Position numbers and translations under genes: made by a program | NCBI RefSeq assembly: GCF_019602855.1 | Contig: NZ_CP080767.1 | Location: 186,001-250,000, forward strand | Reading direction: 5' to 3' | Length of the DNA stretch: 64,000 nucleotides | Origin: Cupriavidus pinatubonensis | Lineage (GTDB): Bacteria > Pseudomonadota > Gammaproteobacteria > Burkholderiales > Burkholderiaceae | Notes under the pieces: generated by a model | What the model saw: only the letters and a program-made list of their open reading frames with translations | The model's database searches: none | Told to the model about the DNA's origin: nothing | In this document: positions 17,341 through 26,540 of the stretch, piece after piece | Numbering within the stretch: the stretch's first letter is position 1 | Layout of the letters: each line of letters starts with the position of its first letter

Positions 17341-18021
17341 TCATGGTTCGATGGAGTAGCCCATGCCGCGGTGCGTGCGGATCGGGTCGCTGGCGGCATC
17401 GAGTGCGCGCAGCTTGGCGCGCACGGTCTTGATGTGGGTATCGACGGTGCGGTCGATCGTGTCCGGCGCGTCGTGCCAGACCTCGTCCATGAGCTGCGCG
17501 CGCGAATAGATGCGGCCAGGGTGGCGCAGCATCAGCGCGAGCATGCGGTACTCGTAGCGCGTGAGTTCGAGCCAGTGGCCGTGGAAGGCCACGCGTGCGC
17601 CGTCGTTGTCCACCGTGAATACGCTCTGGCTCGCGGGTTCCGCAACGGGCTGGCGCGCCGTGCGTCGCAGGATCACGCGCACGCGCGCGGCCAGCTCGCG
17701 CGGCGAGAAGGGCTTCACCACATAGTCGTCCGCGCCGATCTCCAGGCCGACCACGCGGTCGATCTCATCATGCCGCGCGGTCAGGAAGATGACCGGCACA
17801 TCGGTGAACGTGCGCAGGGTACGGCAGACCTCGAAGCCGCTCAGGTCGGGCAGGCCGACATCAAGGATCACCAGGTCGAATGCCTGCGTGCGCAGCCGCT
17901 CCAGGGCATCGCCACCGAGCGCGCAGCGCTCCACGGCCATGCCGTCGGTGGACAGCGCATAGTCGATCGTGTCGGCAATGGCGGATTCATCTTCGATGAC
18001 CAGGATGTTCGGCTTGTGCAT
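17341..18021 (-). CDS. creB: Response regulator CreB
   Basis: This is a 226-residue OmpR-family regulator. The receiver has the acidic pair in IEDESAIAD, phospho-acceptor Asp in VILDVGLPD, Thr in FLTAR and Lys in VKPFSPREL. The C-terminal winged helix holds LTRYEYRMLALMLRHPGRIYSR and ends VRAKLRALDA...GMGYSIEP. It starts the creBCD operon, opposite metX across a 310-base gap that also holds the metX leader. It probably activates creD. Confidence 0.94.
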   Translation of the reverse strand: MHKPNILVIEDESAIADTIDYALSTDGMAVERCALGGDALERLRTQAFDLVILDVGLPDLSGFEVCRTLRTFTDVPVIFLTARHDEIDRVVGLEIGADDYVVKPFSPRELAARVRVILRRTARQPVAEPASQSVFTVDNDGARVAFHGHWLELTRYEYRMLALMLRHPGRIYSRAQLMDEVWHDAPDTIDRTVDTHIKTVRAKLRALDAASDPIRTHRGMGYSIEP

Positions 18022-18095
18022 GGCGATTCGGCGGTGCCGACGTGGCTTGCGGGTGGCGGATGAACGCCCGATGCGGCGCGGTCGGCGGATTGCAC

Positions 18096-18101
18096 TATAA
18101 T
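18096..18101 (+). promoter_or_regulatory. -10 element of the metX promoter
   Basis: TATAAT is a perfect sigma-70 -10 hexamer. No good -35 is visible at the usual distance, so an activator may be needed. The predicted transcript start (about 18107) is at the base of the first riboswitch stem, as in the metK leader. Confidence 0.65.
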
Positions 18102-18106
18102 AAGCC

Positions 18107-18200
18107 GTCGCGCCGATTTGATGACTGGCTTGCGGGCGCGCGGCAGCCGGATGGTCCCACGATCCTCCGTCTGCGAATATAAATGCGGCTAAAGAGGTTG
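18107..18200 (+). promoter_or_regulatory. SAM-II-like riboswitch in the metX leader, with an inserted hairpin
   Basis: Stem P1 is CGCGCC (18109-18114) with GGCGCG (18135-18140). The loop holds GATTTGA and CTTGCG, matching the SAM-II loop GAUUUAA ... UUGC. A 3' strand with ATAAATGCGGCTAAAGAGG (18179-18197) matches SAM-II AAAUG..GCUAAA.AGG. TTGC (18130-18133) can pair with GCGG (18185-18188) as the pseudoknot. Between P1 and the A-rich strand is an extra hairpin (GCAG/CTGC and GGAT/ATCC, 18143-18174). The aptamer lies 130 bases before metX with a terminator between, so control is probably by transcription termination. Confidence 0.72.
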
Positions 18201-18257
18201 GGTCGGCGCCCCCAGGCAGGATCGGGATTCACGCCGGCACGCGGAACACCGCGAATG

Positions 18258-18305
18258 CCCGACTTGGCTGCGACGCTTCACACGCACTGCCGGTCGGGTT
18301 TTTTT
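18258..18305 (+). terminator. Terminator/attenuator directly upstream of metX
   Basis: CCCGAC (18258-18263) pairs with GTCGGG (18293-18298), with an inner TGCG/CGCA helix, followed by seven T. It sits between the SAM-II-like aptamer and the metX start, 26 bases before the ATG. It is the expected expression platform, because a terminator inside the leader makes no sense otherwise. Confidence 0.75.
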
Positions 18306-18331
18306 ATGCCTGCTTCACGCGGGCCGATTCC

Positions 18332-19504
18332 ATGACAGATGTCGCCTTGCCGCCTGCCGCGCTCACGCTGCCGAACGATTCCGTCGGCGTCGTCACGCCG
18401 CAGCGTATGCATTTCCAGGAGCCGCTGAAGCTGCGCAACGGCTCGTCGATCGCCGGGTACGACCTGATGGTCGAGACCTACGGCACGCTCAACGCCGACC
18501 GCTCCAATGCCGTGCTGGTCTGCCACGCGCTGAACGCGTCGCACCATGTGGCGGGCGTCTATGCGGACGATCCGCGCGACGTGGGCTGGTGGGACAACAT
18601 GGTCGGTCCCGGCAAGCCGCTCGACACCAACCGCTTCTTCGTCATCGGCGTGAACAACCTGGGTTCGTGTTTCGGGTCCACGGGCCCGATGAGCACCAAC
18701 CCTGCCACGGGCGGGCCTTATGGTGCGGCGTTTCCCGTGGTGACCGTCGAGGACTGGGTCAACGCACAGGCGCGGGTGGCGGATGTGTTCGGCATCACGC
18801 AGTTCGCCGCGGTGATGGGCGGCAGCCTGGGCGGCATGCAGGCGGTGGCCTGGAGCCTGATGTATCCGCAGCGGCTGCGCCACTGCATCGTGGTCGCATC
18901 GACCCCCAAGCTTTCGGCGCAGAACATTGCGTTCAACGAGGTCGCGCGCAGCTCGATCCTGTCGGACCCGGATTTTCACGGCGGCAACTACTACGCGCAT
19001 GGCGTGAAGCCAAAGCGCGGCCTGCGCGTGGCCCGCATGATCGGCCATATCACTTACCTGTCGGACGAGGACATGGCCGAGAAATTCGGCCGCGAGCTGA
19101 AGACCGAGGACATCCGCTTCTCGTTCGATGTCGAGTTCCAGGTCGAGAGCTACCTGCGCTACCAGGGCGACAAGTTTGCCGAGTATTTCGACGCGAACAC
19201 CTACCTGCTGATCACGCGCGCGCTCGACTATTTCGACCCGGCACTGGCCTATGGCGGCGACCTCACGCGCGCGATGGCGCAGACGCAGGCGAGCTTCCTC
19301 GTCGCGAGCTTTACCACCGACTGGCGCTTTGCGCCGAACCGCAGCCGCGAACTGGTCAAGGCGCTGCTCGACAACAAGCGCCCGGTCTCGTACGCCGAGA
19401 TTGACGCCCCGCACGGCCACGATGCATTCCTGCTCGACGATCCGCGCTACCACAACCTGATGCGCGCTTACTACGACCGCATTGCAGAGGAGATCGGCGC
19501 ATGA
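18332..19504 (+). CDS. metX: Homoserine O-succinyltransferase (MetX type)
   Basis: MetX activates homoserine for methionine synthesis. The 390-residue alpha/beta hydrolase has the nucleophile elbow GGSLGG with Ser165, and the triad is completed by Asp330 (TTDWRF) and His363 (GHDAF). Betaproteobacterial MetX of this type (MetXS) uses succinyl-CoA; that is family knowledge, not proven here. The gene is followed by metW with a four-base ATGA overlap. It lies behind a SAM-II-like riboswitch and a terminator, so it should be shut off when SAM is plentiful. Confidence 0.95.
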   Translation: MTDVALPPAALTLPNDSVGVVTPQRMHFQEPLKLRNGSSIAGYDLMVETYGTLNADRSNAVLVCHALNASHHVAGVYADDPRDVGWWDNMVGPGKPLDTNRFFVIGVNNLGSCFGSTGPMSTNPATGGPYGAAFPVVTVEDWVNAQARVADVFGITQFAAVMGGSLGGMQAVAWSLMYPQRLRHCIVVASTPKLSAQNIAFNEVARSSILSDPDFHGGNYYAHGVKPKRGLRVARMIGHITYLSDEDMAEKFGRELKTEDIRFSFDVEFQVESYLRYQGDKFAEYFDANTYLLITRALDYFDPALAYGGDLTRAMAQTQASFLVASFTTDWRFAPNRSRELVKALLDNKRPVSYAEIDAPHGHDAFLLDDPRYHNLMRAYYDRIAEEIGA

Positions 19505-20112
19505 ACGCCCTGGCCAATCCGAATATCCTCGCGCTGCGTCCGGACTTCCGCGCGATCGCTCGCTGGATCGAGCCTAATTCCACCGTGCTCGACCTCGGCT
19601 GCGGCGACGGCAGCCTGCTGCGCGTGCTGCAGGACGAGCTCGACGTGCAGGCCTATGGCATCGAGATCCAGGACGAAGGCGTGCTTGCGTGCGCGCAGAA
19701 AGGCGTGCATGTCATCCAGCAGAACCTGGAAGGCGGTCTTGCGCTGTTCGAGGACAAGAGCTTCGATACGGTAATCCTGTCGCAGACGCTGCAGACCATC
19801 CACAACACCGCTCAGGTGCTGCGCGACACGCTGCGCGTGGGGCGCGAGTGCATCGTCTCCTTCCCGAACTTCGGCTACTGGCCGCATCGGCTGTCGGTGT
19901 TCCGCGGCCGCATGCCGGTGTCGGAGTCGCTGCCGTACCAGTGGTACAACACGCCGAACGTGCGCGTGCTGACCATCAGCGATTTCGAGGCGCTGGCGCC
20001 CAAGGTGGGCCTGCGCATTGTCGACCGCGTGGTCATGCACGAAGGCATCACCGTGAACTGGGGCGTGAACTGGCGCGGCAGCCTCGCGGTGTACCGGGTC
20101 TGCTCGGCCTGA
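19501..20112 (+). CDS. metW: Methionine biosynthesis protein MetW
   Basis: MetW is a SAM-dependent-methyltransferase-fold protein needed together with MetX in many Proteobacteria. The 203 residues include motif [13 protein letters not shown], the YGIEI acidic motif and [12 protein letters not shown]. The start overlaps the metX stop, so the proteins are made in a fixed ratio, consistent with reports that MetW partners MetX. A convergent LysR gene begins 22 bases after the stop; no terminator is obvious between them. Confidence 0.94.
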   Translation: MNALANPNILALRPDFRAIARWIEPNSTVLDLGCGDGSLLRVLQDELDVQAYGIEIQDEGVLACAQKGVHVIQQNLEGGLALFEDKSFDTVILSQTLQTIHNTAQVLRDTLRVGRECIVSFPNFGYWPHRLSVFRGRMPVSESLPYQWYNTPNVRVLTISDFEALAPKVGLRIVDRVVMHEGITVNWGVNWRGSLAVYRVCSA

Positions 20113-20134
20113 GCGACGCGCGAACGCCGGGCGG

Positions 20135-21043
20135 TCAGCGCTCGGCGGTCGTGGCCACCAGATAGTCGACGAACGCGCGCACCTTGGGCGCCACGTGCCG
20201 CGTCGGGGTGTACACGGCGTAGGCCGTACCGATGTACGGCTCCAGGATGTCCCAGTCGTCCAGCACCGTGACCAGCCGGCCGTCGGCGAGGCCCGCGGCT
20301 GCGGAGAAATCTGGCACGAGGCCTATACCGGCATCGCGCTCGACCATCGCGACGATGGCCATGCTGTTGTTGACTGTGAAGCGTGGCGGAATGCGCACGG
20401 TGACATCATCGCCCGAAGTCTTGTGCCGCAACGACCAACGCTCGCCGAACGCGCCATACCCAAGGTACACGCAGCGCGTGTGCGGCAGCTCTTCCGGGCT
20501 TGCTGGTGCGTCATGTAGCCGCAACCATCCCGGCGAGGCGACGAGCTGGTAGCGCACCGGGCGTAACGGCCGCGCCACCAGCCCAGGCGGCAGTTCGCGC
20601 GCGATGCGGATCGCGACGTCGAGTCCTTCCTCTACCAGATCGACCATGCGATCAACCAGCGTCAGCTGGAGTTCCAGGGCCGGATAGCGCTCCAGCAGCG
20701 CGGGAAGGCGGGGTGCCAGCCACGCCTGGCCGAATACGACCGACGCGCTGACGCGCAGTACGCCATGCGGCTCGCCGGTATGGTCGGTGCCAAGTGCGGT
20801 GACTTCGCGCGCGGCTGCCGACATGCGGGCGCAGGCCGCGTAGACGGCATGGCCAAGTTCAGTCAGCGCAAAAGCCCGTGTGGTCCTCTGCAGCAGGCTG
20901 GCACCAAGCGTGGCTTCGAGCCGCGATACATGCCGGCTGACCGCCGAAGGCGTCATGCCGAGATCCTGCGCGGCGGCGGAGAAGCTGCCGCATTCCACCA
21001 CGCGCGCGAACACGGCCATGGCATTGAGTGGCGCAGCCTGCAT
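20135..21043 (-). CDS. LysR-family transcriptional regulator
   Basis: The 302-residue regulator has the winged helix at residues 5-65 (AMAVFARVVECGSFSAAAQDLGMTPSAVSRHVSRLE) and an effector domain of the CrgA/DsdC-like class (GVLRVSASVVFGQAWLAPRLPALLERYP, EEGLDVAIR). It is divergent from a DMT transporter. The gap holds a perfect palindrome that starts only 17 bases from its ATG, so the transporter and the regulator itself are its likely targets. Confidence 0.9.
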   Translation of the reverse strand: MQAAPLNAMAVFARVVECGSFSAAAQDLGMTPSAVSRHVSRLEATLGASLLQRTTRAFALTELGHAVYAACARMSAAAREVTALGTDHTGEPHGVLRVSASVVFGQAWLAPRLPALLERYPALELQLTLVDRMVDLVEEGLDVAIRIARELPPGLVARPLRPVRYQLVASPGWLRLHDAPASPEELPHTRCVYLGYGAFGERWSLRHKTSGDDVTVRIPPRFTVNNSMAIVAMVERDAGIGLVPDFSAAAGLADGRLVTVLDDWDILEPYIGTAYAVYTPTRHVAPKVRAFVDYLVATTAER

Positions 21044-21059
21044 CCGGGTCTCCCCATTC

Positions 21060-21076
21060 TTTGACTTAGAGTCAAA
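21060..21076. promoter_or_regulatory. Candidate LysR operator, perfect palindrome
   Basis: TTTGACTTAGAGTCAAA is a 7+3+7 perfect inverted repeat between the divergent LysR and transporter genes. It includes TTGACT, which could also be a -35 for the transporter, so binding could block or recruit polymerase there. Confidence 0.6.
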
Positions 21077-21154
21077 TACTAATTGAGTTCTTGCGGGATT
21101 GTTGATCTCTGATCATGATGGAACAATGCACGCAAAGATTCTGCGGAGCACTTC

Positions 21155-22042
21155 ATGGGCAATCAACAAGCAGGCACAGGCGGTACGTGGCGCATGGTCG
21201 CCGCGATGGCGTTGTCGGGCACCATCGGCTGGTTCGTCGTCACCAGCGGCCAGCCGACCATCGACGTGGTGTTCTTCCGCTGCTTGCTCGGCGGCGCGTC
21301 GCTGCTGAGCGTGCTGACGCTGCAGCGCGGCTGGGTGCGCATGGACAACGCGCGCATGGGCTGGCTCGCGCTGGGCGGCGTCACTCTGATCCTCAACTGG
21401 CTGTGCCTGTTTTCGGCCTATGCGTATAGCGGGATCTCGATCGCGACCGTGGTCTATCACACGCAGCCGTTCTTCCTGCTGATCCTGACTGCGGTGTTCC
21501 AGCGCGAGCCGTTTCCCTTCGGCCGGTTGCCATGGCTGCTGCTGGCATTTGCTGGCGTGATGCTGATCACGGGGCTGGAGCACGGCGCGCAGGGGACGGC
21601 GATGCTGGCTGGTATCGGGCTGGCCATGCTGGCGGCGCTGTTGTATGCGATCACCACCATGGCGACGCGGCGGCTGCAGGGCATTCCGCCGGGCCAGATC
21701 GCAGGGCTGCAGATGGTGATCGGCGTGCTGATGCTGGCACCGCTGGCGCATCCGGCAGTGGGCACCTTGACGGGGCAGGCATGGGGCGCGCTGCTCGCGC
21801 TCGGGTTGATCCACACGGGCGTGATGTACACGCTGCTGTATGGCGCGTTCCAGCGGCTGAGTGTGGTGTCGATCGCGACGCTGTCGTTCATCTACCCACT
21901 GGTCGCGATCGTCATTGATGTGGCGGTGTTCGATGTGGTGCTTGGGCCGCTGCAGCTCGCCGGCATGGCGTTGGTGCTGCTTGGCGTGATCGCGAACCAG
22001 CTCGGCTGGAGCGTGCCGCTGCGAACGCGTGCCCGAGGCTGA
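21155..22042 (+). CDS. EamA-family DMT transporter
   Basis: The 295-residue inner-membrane protein has about ten hydrophobic helices in two EamA repeats. The first contains VVFFRCLLGGASLL and YAYSGISIATVVYHTQPF; the second has VSIATLSFIYPLVAIVIDVAVF. Such proteins export metabolites or amino acids; the substrate is unknown. It is divergent from a LysR gene with a palindromic operator candidate. Confidence 0.9.
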   Translation: MGNQQAGTGGTWRMVAAMALSGTIGWFVVTSGQPTIDVVFFRCLLGGASLLSVLTLQRGWVRMDNARMGWLALGGVTLILNWLCLFSAYAYSGISIATVVYHTQPFFLLILTAVFQREPFPFGRLPWLLLAFAGVMLITGLEHGAQGTAMLAGIGLAMLAALLYAITTMATRRLQGIPPGQIAGLQMVIGVLMLAPLAHPAVGTLTGQAWGALLALGLIHTGVMYTLLYGAFQRLSVVSIATLSFIYPLVAIVIDVAVFDVVLGPLQLAGMALVLLGVIANQLGWSVPLRTRARG

Positions 22043-22116
22043 CGCGGATATGCATTGACGCGAACCCTGACTACGGCTAATGTAGGCAGGGTAATCGAAC
22101 GACCGTGCTATTTGCT

Positions 22117-22971
22117 ATGACCACCGCGCCCCAGACTGTCAACGCCGCCACCGCCGCCGGCACGCTGCTTCATCCCTTCGACGATGCGCTTGTGCTCGAG
22201 CGCGCAGGCGAACACTGCTATCTGGGCCGTACTACGCCGGCCTACTGGAACATGATCGGGCCGTTTGGAGGCATCACGGCGGCCACACTGCTGCAGGCGG
22301 CCCTGCGGCATCCGGAGCGGCTTGGCGATCCGCTTGCGCTGACGGTCAACTTCGCCGGCCCGATTGCCGAAGGGCCGTTCGAGATCGAAGCGCGTCCGAC
22401 GCGTACGAATCGCTCGACCCAGCACTGGCAGATCGCGTTGCGGCAGGGCGATGCGGTGGCGACCACGGCGACCGTGGTGTTTTCCGTGCGGCGCGAGACC
22501 TGGGCTTGCGGGGAAGCCTCGCGACCAGAGGCACCGCCCGCACACGAAGTTCCGCCGATGGCGGGTTTTGCGCCGGTGCGCTGGCTCAAGTCCTATGACA
22601 TGCGTCCGTTCCGCGGCGCCAAGCCGACGACGGAGCCGGGCACGGAGCATCCTGACAGCCTCACTCAGTTCTGGCTGCGCGACGAACCGGCGCGCACACC
22701 AGACTTCGCTGCCGTGGCGGCGTGGTGCGACAGCTTCTATCCGCGCATCTTCCTCAAGCGCGCTGGCTTCGTGCCAGCGGGCACAGTGTCGCTGACCACC
22801 TATTTCCATGCCGATGCTGCCACGCTGGCCGCGCTCGGCGACAGCCACGTGCTGTGCAGCGCCCAGGCGCAGGTGTTCCGGCAGGGCTTTTTCGATCAAA
22901 GCGCGCAGGTCTGGAGCGCGGGTGGCGAGTTGCTCGCCACGTCGCACCAGATCGTCTACTACAAGGAATAA
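22117..22971 (+). CDS. Acyl-CoA thioesterase-like protein (TesB-type double hotdog)
   Basis: The 284-residue protein from ATG 22117 (a GTG at 22105 is also possible; neither has a clear ribosome-binding site) has two hotdog halves. The first contains YWNMIGPFGGITAATLLQAAL, with the TesB-like NxxGPFGG turn. The second contains GTVSLTTYFHAD and ends ATSHQIVYYK. This is the thioesterase-family protein of actinobacteria and Burkholderiales, probably cleaving acyl-CoA of unknown chain length. It is convergent with ampG. Confidence 0.8.
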   Translation: MTTAPQTVNAATAAGTLLHPFDDALVLERAGEHCYLGRTTPAYWNMIGPFGGITAATLLQAALRHPERLGDPLALTVNFAGPIAEGPFEIEARPTRTNRSTQHWQIALRQGDAVATTATVVFSVRRETWACGEASRPEAPPAHEVPPMAGFAPVRWLKSYDMRPFRGAKPTTEPGTEHPDSLTQFWLRDEPARTPDFAAVAAWCDSFYPRIFLKRAGFVPAGTVSLTTYFHADAATLAALGDSHVLCSAQAQVFRQGFFDQSAQVWSAGGELLATSHQIVYYKE

Positions 22972-22989
22972 GGCTGCCGGCTACGCCGA

Positions 22990-24249
22990 TCAGGCAATCG
23001 CTTCGCGCGCCTGGGCTTCGTAGCGATGGACGGTGTGGCGCATGGCCCAGAGCAGCAGCACGCCGGGCAATGCCACCAGCACCGTGCCCAGGTAGAAGGG
23101 CGCCCAGCCCCAGGCTTCGACCATATAGCCGGAGGTCGGTCCGACGTAGACGCGGCCCACCGACGCCAGCGCCGACAGCAGCGCGTACTGCGTGGCCGAG
23201 AATGAGCGGTTGCACAGCGTCATCAGCAGCGCGACGAACGCCGCCGTGCCCATGCCGCCGCAGAGGTTTTCGACCGCGATGGTGGCGCCCATCGACCACA
23301 GGTGCGGCGGCGTCACCGACAGGATCCAGTAGCCGAGGTTGGATATGGCCTGCAGCAGGCCGAACAGCATCAGGGAACGATACAGCCCGAGCCGCACCAT
23401 CAGCGTGCCGCCGAACAGCGCGCCGACGATGGTCGCGGCCAGTCCGAGCGTCTTGTTGACGATGCCGACTTCGCCGGCGGAAAAGCCGACACCGCGGATC
23501 AGGAACGTCGTGGAGAGGCTGCCGGCGAACGCGTCGCCAAGCTTGTACAGCACGATCAGCAGCAACAGCCACCATGCGCCGGGGCGCGAGAAGAAGTCGC
23601 GCAGGGGGCCGACGATGGCTTCTTCGAGGGAGCGCGGCGCACGCGCGGGCACGTCGGGCTCGGGCGCCCACAGCAGCGTGACCATGCCGACGCCCATCAG
23701 CGCGGCCATCAGCAGGTACATCTGCGGCCAGCCCATCACGCGGTCTGCCAGCCAAAGCGCTAGACCGCCCGAGACCAGCATCGCCAGCCGGTAGCCGAGC
23801 ACCTTGACGGCCGCGCCGGCGCCGCGTTCGGCCGGGCGCAGCACGTCGGTGCTGTAGGCATCGAACACGATGTCCTGCGAGGCCGACAGGAACGCCACGA
23901 GCGTAGCCAGCGCCGCCAGCGTCCACAGCGCTTCGCGCGGCGGGCAGAATGCCATCGCGCCAATGCCGATCACGAGCCCGATCTGCGTGACCAGCAGCCA
24001 GCCCTTGCGCCGGCCCATCAGCGGCGGCGTGTAGCGGTCCATCAGAGGCGCCCACAGGAATTTGAAGATGTAGGCCTGGCCCACCAGCGAGAAGAAGCCG
24101 ATGGTTTTGATATCGAGCCCTTCGACCGTCATCCAGGCCTGCAGCGTGCCGGACGTGAGCGCCAGCGGCAGTCCTGAGGCGAAGCCCAGCGCCAGCATGG
24201 CGCCGATGCGGCGGTTTCGGAAGATGTCGAGATAGTCCTGGAAATTCAT
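22990..24249 (-). CDS. ampG: AmpG-family muropeptide MFS transporter
   Basis: The 419-residue MFS protein has twelve predicted helices. It carries the AmpG signature near the N-terminus (LALGFASGLPLALTSGTLQAWM), then KFLWAPLMDRY and ASQDIVFDAYSTDVL. AmpG imports anhydro-muropeptides from the periplasm for wall recycling and so influences AmpR-type beta-lactamase induction. The start at 24249 gives the conserved MNFQDYLDIFRNRRIG. It is divergent from an M48 peptidase with a 121-base gap. Confidence 0.9.
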   Translation of the reverse strand: MNFQDYLDIFRNRRIGAMLALGFASGLPLALTSGTLQAWMTVEGLDIKTIGFFSLVGQAYIFKFLWAPLMDRYTPPLMGRRKGWLLVTQIGLVIGIGAMAFCPPREALWTLAALATLVAFLSASQDIVFDAYSTDVLRPAERGAGAAVKVLGYRLAMLVSGGLALWLADRVMGWPQMYLLMAALMGVGMVTLLWAPEPDVPARAPRSLEEAIVGPLRDFFSRPGAWWLLLLIVLYKLGDAFAGSLSTTFLIRGVGFSAGEVGIVNKTLGLAATIVGALFGGTLMVRLGLYRSLMLFGLLQAISNLGYWILSVTPPHLWSMGATIAVENLCGGMGTAAFVALLMTLCNRSFSATQYALLSALASVGRVYVGPTSGYMVEAWGWAPFYLGTVLVALPGVLLLWAMRHTVHRYEAQAREAIA

Positions 24250-24370
24250 GGATGGCGTGGGCGGATGGCGCCGCGCGGCTGCGCAGGCGCCGTGTATTAT
24301 TGCATCACCCGTTTGCCCCCTCTGTCCAAGACTGCTCCCGGCTTTCCCTACTGCCCCCAAGGAACCGAAC

Positions 24371-25330
24371 ATGTCCCGCCACCTGCCAGGTGTTCCGCGT
24401 CCTGTCCTGTCCCGCATGGCCTGTGCGTTGTCCATGGGCGCGGCGATGAGCATGGCGCCGTTGGCACTGGCCCAGCAGGACCCCGGACAGGAGGATGGCA
24501 TCCGCTTGCAGCGTGGCGGATCGGCGGTGAAAAACATCGTACCGGTCGAGGTGATCGAGCAGCAGGCCGCGCAGGAGTACGAGCAGATCAAGCAAGAAGC
24601 GATCGCCAAGCATGCGCTCGCTGGCGACAGCAATGCGCAGCTGCAGCGCCTGCGTGCTATCGGCAAGCGGCTGCTGCCGGAGACCACGCGCTGGAACGAA
24701 CGCGCGCGCCAGTGGCAGTGGGAAATCAACCTGATTGGCTCGAAGCAGGTCAATGCGTTCTGCATGCCGGGCGGCAAGATCGCGTTCTACACGGGCCTGC
24801 TCGAACAGCTCAAGCTGACCGACGATGAGATCGCCATGGCCATGGGCCACGAGATCGCACACGCGCTGCAGGAGCATGCGCGCGAGCGCGCGGCCAAGTC
24901 GGAGATTACCAACCTTGGCGCCAATGTCGTGTCGCAGCTGTTCGGCTTCGGCAACCTCGGCAATATGGCGCTGGGCACGGGCGCGCATCTGCTGACGCTG
25001 CGCTTTTCGCGTGCGGATGAAAGCGAGGCCGACCTGATCGGCATGGACATTGCCGCGCGCGCCGGCTACGACCCGCGCGCTGCCGTGACGCTGTGGCAGA
25101 AGATGGCCAAGGTCACGCAGTCGGGCGCGGATTTCCTGTCCACGCACCCGTCGGGGCGTACCCGAATTGCCGATCTCGAGAAGCACATGCCCGAGGTGCT
25201 GCCGCTCTACGCGCGCGCCATCAACACCACGGTGGACCGCCTGCCGCCGTATCGCGCCAATATGGCCAACCTTGGCGATGCACCCGTCGATGCCGGCGAC
25301 GACGACCGGCAGCGGCCGCTCAAACGCTGA
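24371..25330 (+). CDS. Exported M48-family metallopeptidase
   Basis: The 319-residue product has a signal peptide ending near ALAQQD (residue 35). Zinc-binding HEIAH sits in AMGHEIAHALQEHARE, and the third ligand is Glu in ADESEADLIG. The C-terminal HPSGRTRIADLEKHMP is typical of periplasmic M48 proteins such as LoiP/YcaL, which trim misfolded outer-membrane proteins. The mature protein has no predicted transmembrane helix. A bidirectional terminator follows. Confidence 0.9.
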   Translation: MSRHLPGVPRPVLSRMACALSMGAAMSMAPLALAQQDPGQEDGIRLQRGGSAVKNIVPVEVIEQQAAQEYEQIKQEAIAKHALAGDSNAQLQRLRAIGKRLLPETTRWNERARQWQWEINLIGSKQVNAFCMPGGKIAFYTGLLEQLKLTDDEIAMAMGHEIAHALQEHARERAAKSEITNLGANVVSQLFGFGNLGNMALGTGAHLLTLRFSRADESEADLIGMDIAARAGYDPRAAVTLWQKMAKVTQSGADFLSTHPSGRTRIADLEKHMPEVLPLYARAINTTVDRLPPYRANMANLGDAPVDAGDDDRQRPLKR

Positions 25331-25346
25331 TGATCCCGCAGAAAGT

Positions 25347-25374
25347 AAAAAAGCCGGCAATGCCGGCTTTTTTA
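25347..25374. terminator. Bidirectional terminator between convergent genes
   Basis: AAAAAAGCCGGCA and TGCCGGCTTTTTT form a perfect hairpin with A and T tracts on both sides. It ends both the M48 peptidase and the argC transcripts. Confidence 0.93.
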
Positions 25375-25392
25375 CTTGAGACCTTGAAACGC

Positions 25393-26340
25393 TCAGGCCT
25401 GCAGCCCGGTCGCCTCGTCGGCGCCGACATGCACGTTCATGCATTGCACTGCCGCGCCGGCCGCGCCCTTGCCCAGGTTGTCCAGGCGCGCGACCAGATT
25501 CAGGCGATCGGGCGTGCCGAACACGAACAGGTCGACACGGTTGGTGTCGTTGTTGGCCTGCACGTCGAGGAAACCATCGTCGAGGTTGTCGTCGCTGTTG
25601 TACGGCAGCACGCGCACGAACTGCTCGCCTTCATAGTGCTCGCGGTAGATGTCGACGATCTGCTCGGGGCTGACCTTGCGCGCGAGGCGGTCAGCATAGA
25701 CCGGCACCGTCACGGCCAGGCCCTTGAAGAAGTTGCCGACGATCGGGTTGAAGATAGGCTCCGCCGCCAGGCCGGCCTGCACGCGCATTTCGGGCAGGTG
25801 CTTGTGCGCCAGGCCAAGCGCGTACGGGCGCGGGCTTTGCAGCTTCGGATTACCGCCGGCTTCGAAGTCGGCAATCATCTTCTTGCCGCCGCCGCTGTAG
25901 CCGGTCAGCGAGAACGCCGAGACCGGGTAGTCGCGCGGCAGCACGCCGGCATCGATCAGCGGACGCACCGCCAGCACGAAGGCGCTGGCATGGCAGCCCG
26001 GCACAGCGATGCGCTTGCTCGCGCGGATCTTTTCGCGCTGGCCGCGCACCAGTTCCGGCAGGCCATAGGCCCAGCTGTCTGACGTGCGGAACGCGGTGCT
26101 GGCGTCGATCACGCAGGTATTCGGGTTGGTCACCAGCGACACGGCCTCGCGCGAGGCCACGTCCGGCAGGCACAGGAAAGCGACGTCTGCGGCATTCAGG
26201 AAGCGTGCACGCTCGGCCGGGTCCTTGCGCTTGTCATCAGCAATGCGCAGCAATTCGACGTCGGAACGACCAGAGAGATAGTCAAGCAGCCGGAGACCGG
26301 TGGTGCCTTCCTGACCATCGACGAACACTTTGAAAACCAT
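25393..26340 (-). CDS. argC: N-acetyl-gamma-glutamyl-phosphate reductase, type 2
   Basis: ArgC reduces acetylglutamyl phosphate in arginine synthesis. The 315-residue protein belongs to the shorter type 2 (ArgC2) group: [10 protein letters not shown] is the NADP loop, VPGCHASAF carries the catalytic Cys, and SGGGKKMI and LAHKHLPEM follow. It lies alone, convergent with the M48 gene. A 200-base stretch upstream, before xth, holds only the xth terminator. Confidence 0.95.
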   Translation of the reverse strand: MVFKVFVDGQEGTTGLRLLDYLSGRSDVELLRIADDKRKDPAERARFLNAADVAFLCLPDVASREAVSLVTNPNTCVIDASTAFRTSDSWAYGLPELVRGQREKIRASKRIAVPGCHASAFVLAVRPLIDAGVLPRDYPVSAFSLTGYSGGGKKMIADFEAGGNPKLQSPRPYALGLAHKHLPEMRVQAGLAAEPIFNPIVGNFFKGLAVTVPVYADRLARKVSPEQIVDIYREHYEGEQFVRVLPYNSDDNLDDGFLDVQANNDTNRVDLFVFGTPDRLNLVARLDNLGKGAAGAAVQCMNVHVGADEATGLQA

Positions 26341-26512
26341 GGCGGACTCGCTCTAGAGATGCGGGGAATGCGAAACGTCCCTGCCGGGCGCAGGGGCGAA
26401 CCTGCATTGTAACGGGGATGGGGGCGGGTCGCAGGGGTTTGTACCGATTGGATTCTTGTGATTTGGCAGGGTTAGTGGCTTGCTGGACCGCCCCCCGGAA
26501 CTGCTAGAGGAA

Positions 26513-26537
26513 GTCAGGGCGGCATGACCGCCCTGAC
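26513..26537 (-). terminator. Hairpin at the 3' end of xth
   Basis: GTCAGGGCGG and CCGCCCTGAC form a perfect ten-base stem with a five-base loop, four bases past the xth stop on the minus strand. The following tract is TTCCTCT rather than a T run, so termination may be weak or the hairpin may stabilise the mRNA end. Confidence 0.6.
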
Positions 26538-26540
26538 CCG

